Assembly (NCBI GenBank): GCA_034440615.1 | Contig: JAOTOM010003943.1 | Location: 1-64,000, forward strand | DNA length: 64,000 bases | Source of the DNA: Ashinkailepas kermadecensis | Taxonomy: Eukaryota > Arthropoda > Thecostraca > Neolepadidae | Direction: 5' to 3' | Shown: positions 12,297 through 24,309 of the stretch, in pieces | How positions within the stretch are numbered: position 1 is the stretch's first letter | Layout: every line of letters begins with the position of its first letter | Notes under the pieces: generated by a model | What the model was told of the DNA's origin: nothing | Database searches by the model: none | The model's input: the letters and a program-made list of their open reading frames with translations, nothing else | Position numbers and translations under genes: made by a program

Positions 12297-13230
12297 GATT
12301 GGTAATTATAGATCTTTCCAGTTTCACGATTCTGGTTTTTGTTTTCTTCCAAAATCACTGATGATGTCACAGATTATGCCAACGAAAAGTACTTCGCATT
12401 GCCCTGTCAAGACGTCGTCACGTAGCTGTTATATTTATATAAGCATACCTTGTGTCACGGCATTGGTAGGTTCTGATACTAAGAATGTACTATTAACATT
12501 GTACTAGGACTTCACAGGCTCCGCATATTGTTATCGAGATTTAAGTGGTATGTGGACTGTACAATGGGTCGCATTTCACAGCCAAAGCAGTCGATCTACA
12601 GCCGGTGACGAAGCCGCCACTGTGACGATGGAGCGACGAACATTCTAGTCCGACAGGCAGCCTACCTGCTCGGAGAGTATTGAATCTTCGAACAATAAAC
12701 CTCTGACTCAATTTCCTTTGTTGTGATTCGTCTGGCGTGTTCTGAATGCAGCCGGCCGTGGCCGTGTAATTATGATGGCATGCGCATAGCCTTACACATT
12801 TGTGAATCCGGAAGCTGTGCGGACTGGACGAGCTTGGTGCACATTCGGTATGCCGCGCCAGCTGTCAGCTGATTGTTCCGTTGATAACGTTTTTTTCCTA
12901 CACCTAATGTTGCCAACATTTCGTCGGTGGGTCATGTTCAGCCTGTAAACTGTCATGACAAATTCCTGAGGACTTCTTTACGATCAAAAGCAAACACCGA
13001 GCGAGACTGCTCCCGTGTATCTATAGCAGAAGTTCTTGTAAGCGATCCAGTCAGATTCGGCTAGGCCCGAACATCACGTTTTTGAAACCAATAACTGCTT
13101 CTTTGTGTCGTTTCAAGTTACGACTGTCACGTGACTCACGTGGCACGGGGCCGGTTCGCTCAATGCCAGTTTGACGTAATATGCAGTACTGAAAGGCTAC
13201 GTTTTGGATACCGTAACTCGGTGTTCCACG
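12297..13230. other. No gene recognised
   Basis: Includes AATAAA at about 12692 followed by a T-rich stretch, which could be a polyadenylation region or an LTR remnant. Nothing else is supported. Confidence 0.3.
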
Positions 13231-13264
13231 GAGTAGAACACCGAGTCACGAATATATGTATTCG

Positions 13265-13361
<97 letters not shown>
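13265..13361. repeat. (TA)n microsatellite
   Basis: Near-pure TA tract, about 165 bp upstream of the LIM exon and followed by a short GT run. Confidence 0.97.
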
Positions 13362-13363
<2 letters not shown>

Positions 13364-13526
13364 TTCGTTTGTGTGTGTGTGTCAGTGAAACATTGCTAAA
13401 ATTATTAATTTGCTACTGCCTTGATCTAAAATGAACGCATTTAAACAGGTCGGAAACGCGGGCAGCTCGACGCGCTGCCACATCGTGCCCGACCTACCAC
13501 CATGACGAGGCTGCCCATCGTTTCAG

Positions 13527-15251
13527 ATGTCCAACGTGACGGTGGTGCGCATCGGCGGCGGACTGGACAGTCTGTACGCCAATGTAAGTCTATCTGACGT
13601 GACCCTGACCGGGCCGGCCGGCGCCGCCGGGTCTGACCCGACCGACTCGTCGACGGTGACCTTCTGCGACGGTCGGGTCACGCTGCAGGTGGACGCCAGC
13701 GACGCGAGCGTGCCGCCGACTCCGCGCCGGCCGCAGCGCTCCAAGCGGCGCACCCCGCTGGTGCACCACCGCGACCGCCACCTCCGCCAGGAGGTCAAGG
13801 TCGTCCGCTACCTGCCGTCGCCAAAGGCGACGTCGCCGCCACGCCGTCTCTCGTCGACGACCAGCGACGTGGCCACCTCGACCGACGGCGACACCAGCTG
13901 CGTGGCTTCGACGGTGTCGACGGCGTCGACGGCGTCGAGCGACGCGGACACGGCCGGGCACGGCGCCGCCGGCGCCGGCGAGCCGACGGCGGGCTGGCCG
14001 GCAGAGGCGAGCCGGCCGCCTCTGCCGGCCAGCCCGCCGCCGGCGCTGAGCGTCCGCTACCGGCTCTCTCTGGCCGAGCAGTACCAGAATCAGCTGTTCG
14101 TCGAGCCGAGCTACGTCATCAGCGCGCCGGCCGCGTTCGGCGCCGGCTGGGCGGCCGGCAGTGACGCGCACGACTCCGGCCTGGAGGGGTCGGACAGCGA
14201 CGGCGCCGCGCGCTCCGACACGAGGAAGGCCGCCAGCGACGTCACAGGCGGCGCCGAAGCAGCAAGTGACGTCATCGACGGCGCCGAGGCGGCCAGTGAC
14301 GTCATCGACGGCGCCGAGGCGGTCGAGTGCGCGGCGGCCACCCAGCAGACGGACGAGGACGCCGGCCAGGTTAGCTGTGTCTACGTCCCGGTGCGCGAGC
14401 AGCGCGAACGCGAGGACGAGTTCATCATCGTCGCGCACCAGCGCATCGCGCCGGAGGACGTCGAAGCCGACGAGGTGATCGACGCGGCCGACGCCGGCCG
14501 GAAGGTGTCCGACGCCACCACCGTCGACCGGCACTTCTACTTCGGCGACGCCGCCGACGCGGCCGCGCTCGCCGACCACGCCGACGCCGACACGGACTCG
14601 CCGCACGCCGTCGGCGCCGACGCGGAGACGGCGCGGCTGACGCAGCAGAACCTGCTGCGGCTGGAGGAGCTGCAGGGCCGCGCGCCGCTGCCCGCCGCGT
14701 TCCTGGCGTTCACGCAGGCGCTGCTGGAGGAGGGCGACATGAGCGGACTGCGCCGCGCCGACCTCTACACGGTGCTGGGCGGCACCGTGCGCGGATACCC
14801 GGCCAGCTGGGACGACCTCGGCTCCAAGTTCGACGACGCCGACGCGCGCCCCGACGAGCCGCGCGACGACGCGCGCTCCGACGTCAGCATCGACAGCTGG
14901 ACGGTGGACCGCCGCGGCCGGTACCGGGCGACGGCCGGCCGCCAGCCGGGCCGGCCGTCGTTCCCGCGCCCGCCGGCCGAGCAGTGCCCCGACGACGGCT
15001 GGTACCCGCGCTGCCGGCGCTGCGACGACATGGTGTACCCGCAGGACGGCGTGCAGCCGGTGGCCGGCGTCGTCTACCACGTGGCGTGTCTGCGCTGCGC
15101 CAGCTGTGAGCAGGACTTGGGCCGCGAGGAGGTGCGCGTCGCGGGGCGCGCCCTGTTCTGCGACCAGCACGCGCCACCCGACGCTGTGCTGTGTCGCGCC
15201 GGTTCGCGGCGCAACAGCGGCGGCTCGGGCTCGTCATCCGACGGCCAGCAG
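13527..15251 (+). CDS. LIM-domain protein, large GC-rich exon
   Basis: A CAG acceptor (end 13526) precedes ATG at 13527. The frame stays open through 575 codons to CAG then GTCAGT (donor at 15252), so the exon begins and ends in phase 0. Beyond the donor the frame loses its coding character. Residues 1-490 are low-complexity, acidic and Ser/Ala/Asp-rich, including three near-identical 10-residue repeats (about residues 237-266). Residues 496-548 form a complete LIM domain: C496, C499, H518, C521, C524, C527, C545 and H548, with the expected 18- and 17-residue loops. LIM domains are paired zinc fingers for protein binding, often in cytoskeletal or signalling proteins. The ATG may be the initiator or an internal Met. 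Orthology is not recognised, and downstream exons are not firmly identified. Confidence 0.85.
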
Positions 15252-16900
15252 GTCAGTCGAGAAATGGCGCGCTTCGGATTGGAAACATTGCGCATTGGAC
15301 ATTGGATCGGACATTTTCCTTTTGGACCTTTTCGTGAGCCCAGTATCCCTGCCAGAACAACAGGGTGGCAGCAGCACAGTTGCGACGGCGTTCGCATTCC
15401 CTGCACTAATTCCACTTGCAGCCAACCAGAGCGCCCATTAATCACAACTCCTTCGTCCTGATTAAGCCAAGTCATTTGTCATTGTTGAATGATACGGCGA
15501 CGGTGTTGCAAACTTTCACCGAGCAAGGTCATGGTCTCCTCTAACATGCTAATGCGGGTGTGTTCCTGCCTTCTACTCATGACCGTCGCCTCCAGTCCAG
15601 TCGCATTTGCCGTTGTTTAAGCATTACTGATGGAAGGGGAGTGGCTGTTTTTTCCCATTGAAGTCAATTTGTAGCGGCCCCCAGTAAAATCTTGTTAGAC
15701 GAGGCCATGGGTAAGATTATGTATCAGTAGCCCAAACATATCAGGTTCCAGTGTCATCTTGGGCATTACAACAGACTACATGAAGGGTGCGATAGCTCGT
15801 GAGAAGCATCCGGAATCTGGGCTGAGCTGCGTTGTGCGCACTGTTTGATACCTACTGACGTGTGGTTCACTTGACATCAGAGATCCAAGCACACCTTCAG
15901 CGAACTAAAAAAACAATCAAGCATTTTGTCCAGTTTTTTTCCAAGTCTCTGTATTGCCATCAACATCGTCGTCTGGGTGGTAGTCCGAGCAACGACACTT
16001 TGTACTAGCACCAGTTGTTGTTATTGTTGATGTCAACAGAACTAAGCATATGCATTGCATAATACCAGGACTGGTGTCGAGCGCAACACTTTTGAGTGTA
16101 CAGGACCCGGCACATGCCAGATGGGAAGTTCATAAATGTTCCAGACGGCTGCAAAGAACTTCGTTAAAATGTGGAAGACAGTGAAGGCGAGACAACATGG
16201 CTTTTCTAGGATATGAGGCGGGAAAATGCATAAAAGCAACCTACTGATGGAAGTAATACCGAAATAATTCCCACATGTGGTCGGTGAAATCGGTTTTCGT
16301 GTTTAATTTGCGGAACAAAGACATGACTGAGCACACGGCGGAGACGTATATGCCCCAGATTAAATGCCCGAGATGCACCTTCGTCTCTGTAGCAATGACG
16401 CACCTTCTGTTGAACGGAAAGGTCATTTCAAGCGTGCCAGATTTTCCACACTTGACACCAATGATATTGCCGGCTTCGTGCGATGAATGGAGGTTGTATT
16501 CCACTTACCACTATTGCTCCATCCGCAACATAATGTGGCGGTCAACAGACACAAAGCAGGTTTTAATGTTCGTCACCAATACCTGTCGAGTACCGTTGTC
16601 TGAGATGCGGTCAGTAGAACTGCTGCAACTGTTCCGCCAACTTTATATCGTCATTCATGCTTACTTTCTGCTGGAATGTTGTCCGTGCCCGACGCGTTTG
16701 TTTTTAGGGATGATGGAGACACAACATTCTTCAGTGGCCTTCTTTTCGATGAAATTAACTAGTTCGTTATGAGGAGATAGGTTGCCACATCGGAGGAAGC
16801 AGAGAAGCGCATCATATAAATCGAGGGCTCTGCTTTTATCATGCCTGCATGTGTGGTGTCTGATCCCACCCTGCCTTTCTGGTCAGATCCTCACTCGAGG
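15252..16900. other. Probable intron of the LIM gene; nothing else recognised
   Basis: Base composition drops immediately after the GTCAGT donor. A 165-codon plus-strand open frame at 16275-16772 has no domain and no good flanking splice sites, so it is not called. Confidence 0.4.
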
Positions 16901-17560
16901 GAGGGGGGGGGGGTCCTTATCCCCCGTCTGACTTCCAAATTGATTTAGGGTAATTTTGATCGGGCAATGCAACTTTGACATTAATTTAGGCCGTGAAAAC
17001 TCTAAATATACCTAAAAAGCAGCAGTGTCTAAATAGGTTAAATCCGTATTGCGCTCTATATCGTGATCTGACATCAAGTCACTTGGCGGAGGCCAAGCAA
17101 ATTGGAGAAGAAACTTCTCCTGATGTTCCAGCATGCTTACCAAGGTAAAAATGATGTTAGAAAGACGTCCATCTTGCAAAAATATCAAAACTGGCACCAA
17201 ACATGCCGAAATTGGCCGTGACCTCAGGTCACTGACCTGATTTCGAGCATAAATCTGCAACATACGTTTTGCAGGCACTGCCCAATTGCACTCACGTAGC
17301 AAGTTCATTTCAATGTTTCTTCATGTGTATGAGGCATCAACCCTCAAACATTTTTTTGGAGGTGGTCCTCTTTGGCCCGAACTGAGCCAATGACCTTACA
17401 TGACCTGAAATTTAAATTGTCACGTCCGACGCAGAAATTAGCAAGGAATAGGTATTGAAATTTGGCGGCGCTGCGCAACACCGTTTGTCCATTGAGGTGG
17501 GAAAAACCTTAGAGTGGGCGCAAAAAAACCTCGAGACGGGACGGTTTAAGCTTTTGACAG
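16901..17560. repeat. TGACCT/AGGTCA-bearing segment
   Basis: Contains GTGACCTCAGGTCACTGACCT near 17218 (with a palindromic TGACCTCAGGTCA) and further hexamers near 17390-17400. It resembles the interior of the TTAA element at 6241-7262 in motif content, but no terminal repeats are visible. Confidence 0.3.
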
Positions 17561-19450
17561 GGACAATGTTTTATCTCTCACGTTCCCATTAGAATGCTAA
17601 CAATGCCTGCTCTCTCAGACACCTTCAGTGGTTCAGACAGGGTACTGATTTCATACATCCCAAGACACCTCCCTAAGGTACTTGCCAGCGATCCTTCTAC
17701 CTCCTACACATATCTGGCAACCCATGTGCTGTCCTATCGTATTCGGTTTAGGCAATTCCCTGTACTGCGTTGTCCTTTTGTGTAGTGGGCCTTTTGACAT
17801 GCATTCATTCAAAGGGGAATAACGGATAAGCACTCCGGTAATGTGCTAGGTACGTACAATCACCATGATTTTGTTTTAACCCCATTTTAGCTCGCCTGCA
17901 CTCGGTATTTCAGTTTCTTCGACGGCACAGGAATCACTACCCTTCGGAAGACTGACATCTCAGACCGATGAAGTAAAAAAGAGTATTGTCCCTTAATAAC
18001 ACGTGGACAGACGGTTTGACCTCATCAGGTCAATCGGTTACCTTGCAGGCAATATCAGGCGTTGCACCATGTCGGTGATGCTTTGCATTTGTATTTCGAA
18101 AGATGCTCGGAAGCCAGGACTGATAGGGAAAATATCAATCAGAACCCTGTAACCTTGTTCTTTGCGAGAACATATCTTAGTCTTCTCTGTCATCCTTTCA
18201 GGCGAATTGGTCAGTCCTACCAAACCACTTTGATGCGAAACTTGTCAGTGAATCTCCAGTTTGTATTAATGGTACTGTATTGGAGGTACAATACTGGAGG
18301 GACCGTCACATAAGATTTTCTAAGGGTATTTTGTTTTAACCAATGTGGTTTTATATCATCAATACATGGAAACTAGGTGCCCTAGACCAAGGGAAGGGGC
18401 GCGACTGTCAATGCAATATAGAAGAAGTAGCAGGAAGGCTAATACACAAGTCCGTTAGCACAGCTTGACGTTACGGCTAGCCAATTGCGTGCTCACACAT
18501 CTATCGTGGATTAGAGAATCATTGGCGTACATTTATAGATGCTTTCCATGTAGTCAGAGGTACCAAATGAACGAAAGGTCGACTAAGAAGCCTTGGTCGA
18601 TTAAGATAGAAGCCCCTTCAATCTTCATCCCGCAAGCCGTTATTTGACCAGCCTTCCCATCCAATGGGTGGTTGGTACACCCACGCCATTTCTCTGCTTG
18701 TAATCAAGGTGCAAGACAAAAAAGAGCCATGTGTGTTGCGTGCTATGAGACGAATTCAATGACGCGCAGTCCTGGAATTTTATTTTAGTAATCCGTGACT
18801 CATATCAGGTGAAAGGTCAGAGGTTCTTGAAAAGCTTGTTATCAGCAGATTCAAATGGTCTGTGTACCAAATACCGCGCATCCATTGATTCAAATCACGT
18901 TAGAAAAAGAAGAAGAAAAAGATGATGTGGCCGAGATTCCTTTCTTGGACTGATCAGGCGCTATTGCAGTAGATGCACCTTTTCAGTGTACAAAAAGTCC
19001 ACAAACAAGCGATATTTTGCACTACTTCTCGGGTCATAGACATGAAACAAAAGCAGGGATTCTAATGAGGACTTTCTTATAGAGCAGAACTTTCCTATAG
19101 AGTAGAGTTTTCCTATGCAGCGTATAGAGCAGTCTGCAGTCTTGAGTAACTCGCAGAATGATTATCTTTCATCAAGGAGTCTTCCAAGTTGCTGGAATAT
19201 CTAGAGGGTCTGATAGTGAGTTGGACCAAAAAGCAAAAAAAAGTGATGTGCATGACAAAGGCCAAGCAACGAGTTTTGACAGAAAGGTGCAAATCAGTAC
19301 TGGAAGCCCAGGGAGCAATCGCCATCTCTCGATTTATCAAAGACACAACTAACATCAGTCTCTCAGCAGGGGTGCCGAGGGGTCTCTGAGCGGAAACGTT
19401 GCAAATAAAATCATGCTCCCACTGCTCTGTGTTCTCACAATTTGTCATTC
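17561..19450. other. No gene recognised
   Basis: Ordinary non-coding sequence with small local duplications (TATAGAGCAG repeats at about 19078-19132). No exon or RNA gene supported. Confidence 0.4.
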
Positions 19451-19463
19451 CATTCTAACTAGT

Positions 19464-19466
19464 AAA

Positions 19467-19531
<65 letters not shown>

Positions 19532-19570
19532 GTATATATATATGTCTATATATATGTACATATATGTATA

Positions 19571-19602
<32 letters not shown>
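19464..19602. repeat. (TA)n microsatellite, interrupted
   Basis: TA dinucleotides with periodic TGTA and TCTA interruptions. Confidence 0.96.
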
Positions 19603-19604
<2 letters not shown>

Positions 19605-20592
19605 TATATTCCTGTATATACTCCTGCATATAGCAGCAGCGTTAGCACTACGCGACACCTGCCTTTTGAGACGCCGCTACCTGTTTCTTCCAACCTTGAT
19701 GTATTTGAAGTACCCCGTTATATCACTTTCTAGTTGCTGGCTATTCGTGACACCAACGGCACACGGCGCCATCTCTGGGCGTCCGTTCTGCAGCTGCCCG
19801 GCACCCAGCCAGGGCTGCAGTGTCCATATATGGAGATCCGGCGAAACCTCGGTGGTTTGTTTTGTGAGCGTGATGCAGATGTGCACGTCACTGCGGACGT
19901 CACAAGCTGCAGAAGGCGGCCACCGAGGTCGGTGCTGCGTTCAGAAAGCAACTCGTGTCCCTGCCCCAGAAAATAAATCGCGTTATTTTGGCCGGCATCA
20001 GGAACTGATCGATGACGTCCACAGAATGGTTTTTGGACGGCGGATAACGATACGACGAGGTGCGGACTTTGATAAGCTCACAAGGCGAACTTGGGTGATA
20101 CATTGGTTGGCAATGGACTCCGAATCTAGTTCGTCATCCGAAGCAGGTACATACCAGGCGTATAATGAACTGAAACGTAATCGCGGACATAATGGTTGAT
20201 TTTGCCTCCTGGTCTGTACTTCCACTCTTCGGAGGGAAGGAATTAAATATTACATACCATCAAATTAAATACTAATTAAATACTCTTTAATGTCAAAAAC
20301 TTTGCATTGAACATTGTAATGCATCGGTTTCAACTCAGTCACTTTTCAGTTGTTATTCAATAATAATGAAATTTTATTGCGTCGTACTATGTGCTGTTCT
20401 TTCCACACAACATGTGTATATATATACATAAATTTCAATGCAAAAGAAAGTCGACGTGGCAGGGTCTTGTATATCTAAACAGCAAGACAGGCATGCCATC
20501 AGAACAGCGGATCACGAGTGAAACATAAATACATCGGAATATATTACGACGGAATTTCCCTCCCCCTACCTACACATTAGAGAGGTCCAAAC
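19603..20592. other. No gene recognised
   Basis: Moderate-GC segment 19640-20220 with open frames on both strands but no domain. It is followed by AT-rich sequence up to the left end of DNA transposon 1. Confidence 0.35.
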
Positions 20593-20722
20593 TGCAAAAA
20601 GTTCTAAATGTCTTGTTCCTAAAGGGTGCCCCTATTACATACCTCATGGTAAGTTCCCCTGCCAAAAATTGGACCATTTGAACAATTTTTAGAGGTGGCT
20701 CCAAAATGCACGTTTGTTCCCA
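20593..20722 (+). repeat. Left terminal inverted repeat of transposon 1
   Basis: Shares with the right arm the ordered blocks GCAAAAAGTT, TAAA, TCCTAAAGG, TTTAGAGGTGGCTCCA and TTTG. Confidence 0.75.
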
Positions 20723-21154
20723 TAGCTGTGCTGTGTACTGCCCTACCCGTCAACGCGACGCCTTTTTTGTATTACTGAACGTTCGATGCTTAATATTACC
20801 TATTTATATGTTAAGGCAGAGTAAGCTTGGGCTATTTTAGCGATCGCTTGGGCTAGGTTTTGTTCTGGTCACAAGCTTCGCACATTTGCCGTTTTGCATC
20901 TCCAATCCAATCCAACATTATCCTAACTTGGGATAGACATTGGCGCCCATACCTACTGCTCGTACTTTAATCGTGGAAAATAACAATAAATAGCAAAAAA
21001 TAACAAGAATACAAAACTTTATTAGATATAAAGTGCAATACGAATTATCCAAGGCACAAAGCACAAGTACCCACTCACAAACTCGGTCTCGTCTGGCAGC
21101 GTTATCTCGTTTTGTCTCGCGTTCTTGCTTGCCACGTCTCCCTGTTTGTCACGC

Positions 21155-23309
21155 CTACTTTCGAGCTGCTTTCAGAGCATTCTTGCTTGGAACTGGAAAC
21201 TGCTTGCGGTGGCTTGCGACGAGACGCAGCAGGCATTGCTTCTGCTGCTCGTCCTTCGTTAGTGCCGTGTTGAGCTTCTGTATGAGCGCCACCACGCGCT
21301 CTGCGCAGTCGTTCACAACGCGGATCGTCTTGGCCTTAGCCTTCATTGACGTGTAGGTTGTGTTCTCCGGCCAGGCAGCGGGTGGCTTGTGGAGAAACTG
21401 CTTGGCATCTTCCTGGCCGTTGGTGAAGACCAGGTTGAAGAACGTCATCGACCGGCTTGTCACATGGTGCTGCAGTGGTGACCGGTGGTCGAACTGCTTC
21501 GCGTCCAGCCTCCTCGGAGCTGCCGGCCTCGGTGGCCGCGCGAGGTTTCTCGTCATCGCCGCCTTGGTGTGTTCGTCCACCCGATCGTCAAACAGCGCCA
21601 GCGGCACCAGGTGCTCAGAGAACGACCAGAGGTGGCGGTGGAAGGCCGTCAGAGCTGCCTGGCGTATCTTGGGTCAGGCCGCCGGCCTCATCTGCCGTCA
21701 ACTCTGTCTGCCCCATGAACAGAAACATCTTGACCGCGTAGACAGCCTTGGCCATCCACCGAGCGTTGTGCATGGCCCCTGGAGCGCGGAAACCTGCTTT
21801 GCTGTCGTGGGATCCACCAAGGAAAAGGTGACACAGCTGGAGAAGCTCGTCGTAGTCCGCGCGTGCATTCTTGCTCTTGATGGCCTCTTCGCAGAAGGAC
21901 AGCATGTCCTCTCGCAGGCCCGCCGGCATGCCAACAAACACCTCGTCGCCGGCAGGGTGGAAGTCGCTCTTGTCAATGTTGGCCCAGCTCTTCTGGAACT
22001 TCTTGAAGATCTGTATCTCAGGAGCGGTGGTGGAACCCATGCAGACTTTGAACACAGCTGACAGCATGACTTCAAATACATGGTGGCGACAACCGATCCA
22101 TACCAGTTCTCTTCCCAGTGCCTTTTCCAGGAGAGTACAGGCGCCTGAATGCAGCCCCGTGTTGGCCGATGCTGTGTCGAACACGAACCCCTGTATCATC
22201 GGCTTCAGCTGCCAGTCCTCCAGTGCACGGAGACAGGCATCGCACTGCTGCTGTCCTGTGCCGCGTTCGATCTTGGGAACAGCTAGCAGTTGCTCGGTAT
22301 TTCCGCCAGTAACCAGGATGGCGACTCGGTCAACCTGCTGACCGTTGCCTGCGATGTCTGGTAGCATTTTTCCGTCCCAGTGGAGAAGAAGCGGACCGTC
22401 AGGGGAGAACGCGTTCTGCTCAGCTGTCGCCGACTCCTCCCGTGTGCAAACTCGAGCTCGTCGAATAGTGGATCGGGACAACGCAACATCGTCCAGGTCA
22501 TGGCCGAGCGCCTGGGCCACCGTGCCCATCACGAACATGGCACCACGGTCAGGAATATTCGCTCGGTCAAGCGAGGCCACCACTTCTCTGGTTAGAATAT
22601 TCCCTTTTCCTGAGCGTGAGCCTACGGCCGCATTCTTCCTGCCTGCGGGGTGCTGCCATTCGTCTTCGTCAGCGTCGTCATCCGATTCAGAAAGTGAAGG
22701 AATTCCTGAGTCCTGAGTCAAAGTGGAAGTCGATGGAGTTGCCACACTAGCTTGCTGATCCTTCCTCGCCCACTTATCCTTTCGAGCAGCCTCCTTTTCA
22801 CTCCTGGCGCGCTTCCGATCATCCATCTGCGCCAAGCACTTGTCGACCCCGGACATGCTGGAGCTGGAGGTATCCTGCTGCTGCAGCTGAAGAAATTGTT
22901 TGTCTTCTACAGTCTTCATCGAGGCAACGGCGTGTTTGTGCGAAATGTCGAATAGCTCGTCGAGGTCATTCTTAAACAGCATTGCCCTGAGTTCGCTACC
23001 ACCTGCTTTCCTCGCTCGGTTCTTCCTGACAAGATGGTACTGGTTATACAGTTTCTGTAGCTTTCTCACACAGTTGTCTCTCCGCTGGGTTGGAACTCTC
23101 GCCCTCTTCCAGATGGCTAGGGTAGCGTCTGTGGCGAGCTCAGCGCTCTCCTTGATTGATAGGTTCTTTTCTTGGTGGTGGAGCAGAACATTTCTTAGGA
23201 CAGCCCCATTCGTAGGCAAGCCAGCCCCCAGAATTTCTTCCTCTGGTTTCCCAATAAGCCAGACTGAGCGAGAGGTTCGCGTTACAGGTGTTGTAGCAGC
23301 CTTCGCCAT
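21155..23309 (-). pseudogene. Transposase of DNA transposon 1 (RNase H-fold, D-D-CxxH), frame-broken
   Basis: ATG at 23309 opens 564 codons. Residues 31-92 form an N-terminal module starting LPTNGAVLRN and containing IWKRARVPTQ. A charged linker with DELFDISH follows (117-124), then VVASLDRANIPDRG (243-256) and LSRSTIRR (277-284). The catalytic-type core has HWDGK (D312), FDTASANTG (D378) and CRHH (C407-H410), the C/DxxH signature placed after the second Asp in hAT/MULE/P/Kolobok-like transposases. The frame then shifts near 21660. The following part (TAFHRHLWSFSEHL onward, including VVNDCAERVVALI and LTKDEQQKQ) continues in another frame to a stop at 21155. A short internal deletion probably accompanies the shift. 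Related proteins are widespread as uncharacterised families in arthropods and cnidarians (from memory). The long, otherwise open frame implies recent activity. Confidence 0.75.
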
Positions 23310-23393
23310 CTCACAGCGCCGCCGTCAGCACTCGTATCTGCCGGCATCAGAAGGTGTAGGTTAGGTGACCCGCATGGGTAGGAGAGGATCATG

Positions 23394-23661
23394 TTTTTTT
23401 TTTAATTGGGGCTTTACGACCACCAGCTCTATATTATTTTGGCTATTCGAGTCGGATTCGGAGGCGAATCACGTCCGTGACCCCAATGCCGCAGGCGCCG
23501 CTTGGTCAGCGTTCACCCGCGGCACAGCGATCACTACCTTGTTTCAACTCCTGGTAGGGAGCCGGCCCACGGAAAGTTCTGCCAACAGACAAAATCGAAC
23601 CACGGACACCCCGTACACCAGGTAGTGTATGTATTATCCAAGTACGCTACCGAGCCGGTAA
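23394..23661 (-). mobile_element. tRNA-derived SINE with poly(A) tail and 7-bp target duplication
   Basis: On the minus strand the head reads CCGGCTCGGTAGCGTACTTG (tRNA D-arm/A-box-like), followed by CCGTGGTTCGATT (B-box GGTTCGA). The body ends in a run of A (T-run at 23394-23404 on the plus strand). GATCATG flanks it on both sides (23387-23393 and 23662-23668), the expected target-site duplication. Length of about 268 bp fits SINEs. It lies inside DNA transposon 1, so it is younger than that insertion. Confidence 0.85.
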
Positions 23662-24187
23662 GATCATGTTTGTCCTGATGACAAAAACACACTGGCAAAA
23701 GGCGAAGCTGAGTACAAAATTCACGGACCCGAAATAGAACTGCCCGGTAGATGGTTGGGTCCGGAGATCAACGCTACATTGATTGACTCCGATGTTTTCC
23801 CTCTTTGAACCTGTAATTACAAATTACTAATCATAGTCCGAGGTTCTAACTTCCGATTATGTCACTTCTCACAAAGTGTCGATTTACCACACAACAACTA
23901 ACCAGCCAGCACCATCCGCGCTCAAACCTAGCCACGCTTGCCACGCTGAAGCGCGCACTCTGTAACGCCTCTTCCCTGCCGAGTCGCCGAGGCGCTTGCG
24001 CGCGCAAACAGCTGCAATTTTGTCTACACTCAGCTGACTTCGTTGCTATAACGCTTAGGGTATCTGCTAAGGTTGGAAAATATCAATATAGTCGCATGGC
24101 TACTGGTATAAAGGTGTACAGAGGTGTTAGCTGTTAATGCGGATTGGATGGGATCGTTAGGTTGCCTGCATTAATCTACGAACAGCA

Positions 24188-24309
24188 AAAGTGTCAAAAT
24201 GGAGCCACCTCTAAATATTATCCGATTGACCTGAAATTCGGCTCAGATAGTTAGCACGTCAAGTGAAACTGGGACGGCCTTTAGGAGCAACAACTTTTAA
24301 ACTTTTTGC
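24188..24309 (-). repeat. Right terminal inverted repeat of transposon 1
   Basis: The reverse complement matches the left arm block by block (see the element entry). It is more diverged inside than at the AGAGGTGGCTCC core. Confidence 0.75.

Larger units (their letters stand above)
20593..24309 (-). mobile_element. DNA transposon 1 (DDE/CxxH transposase) with ~120-bp inverted ends
   Basis: Two imperfect inverted repeats flank a minus-strand transposase. The left arm (20593-20722) reads GCAAAAAGTT, then TCCTAAAGG, then TTTAGAGGTGGCTCC. The reverse complement of the right arm (24188-24309) shows the same blocks in the same order. The distance from GCAAAAAG to AGAGGTGGCTCC is 98 bp on the left and 97 bp on the right, so the arms are homologous along their length. 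GGTCCA just outside both arms suggests the true ends lie slightly further out; no target duplication was identified. A SINE has inserted between the transposase start and the right arm. Confidence 0.75.

Noticed and set aside
13590..15170. 526-codon minus-strand frame opposite the LIM exon
   Set aside because: It mirrors the GC-rich plus-strand codons, is Arg/Val/Ala-rich without domains, and the plus strand has a full LIM domain with matching splice sites.
16275..16772. 165-codon plus-strand frame
   Set aside because: No domain, no flanking splice sites, and an overlapping minus frame is equally plausible; composition is not that of the GC-rich host exons.
21360..22061. 233-codon plus-strand frame across the transposase
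   Set aside because: Antisense shadow of the minus-strand transposase, which has the conserved motifs.
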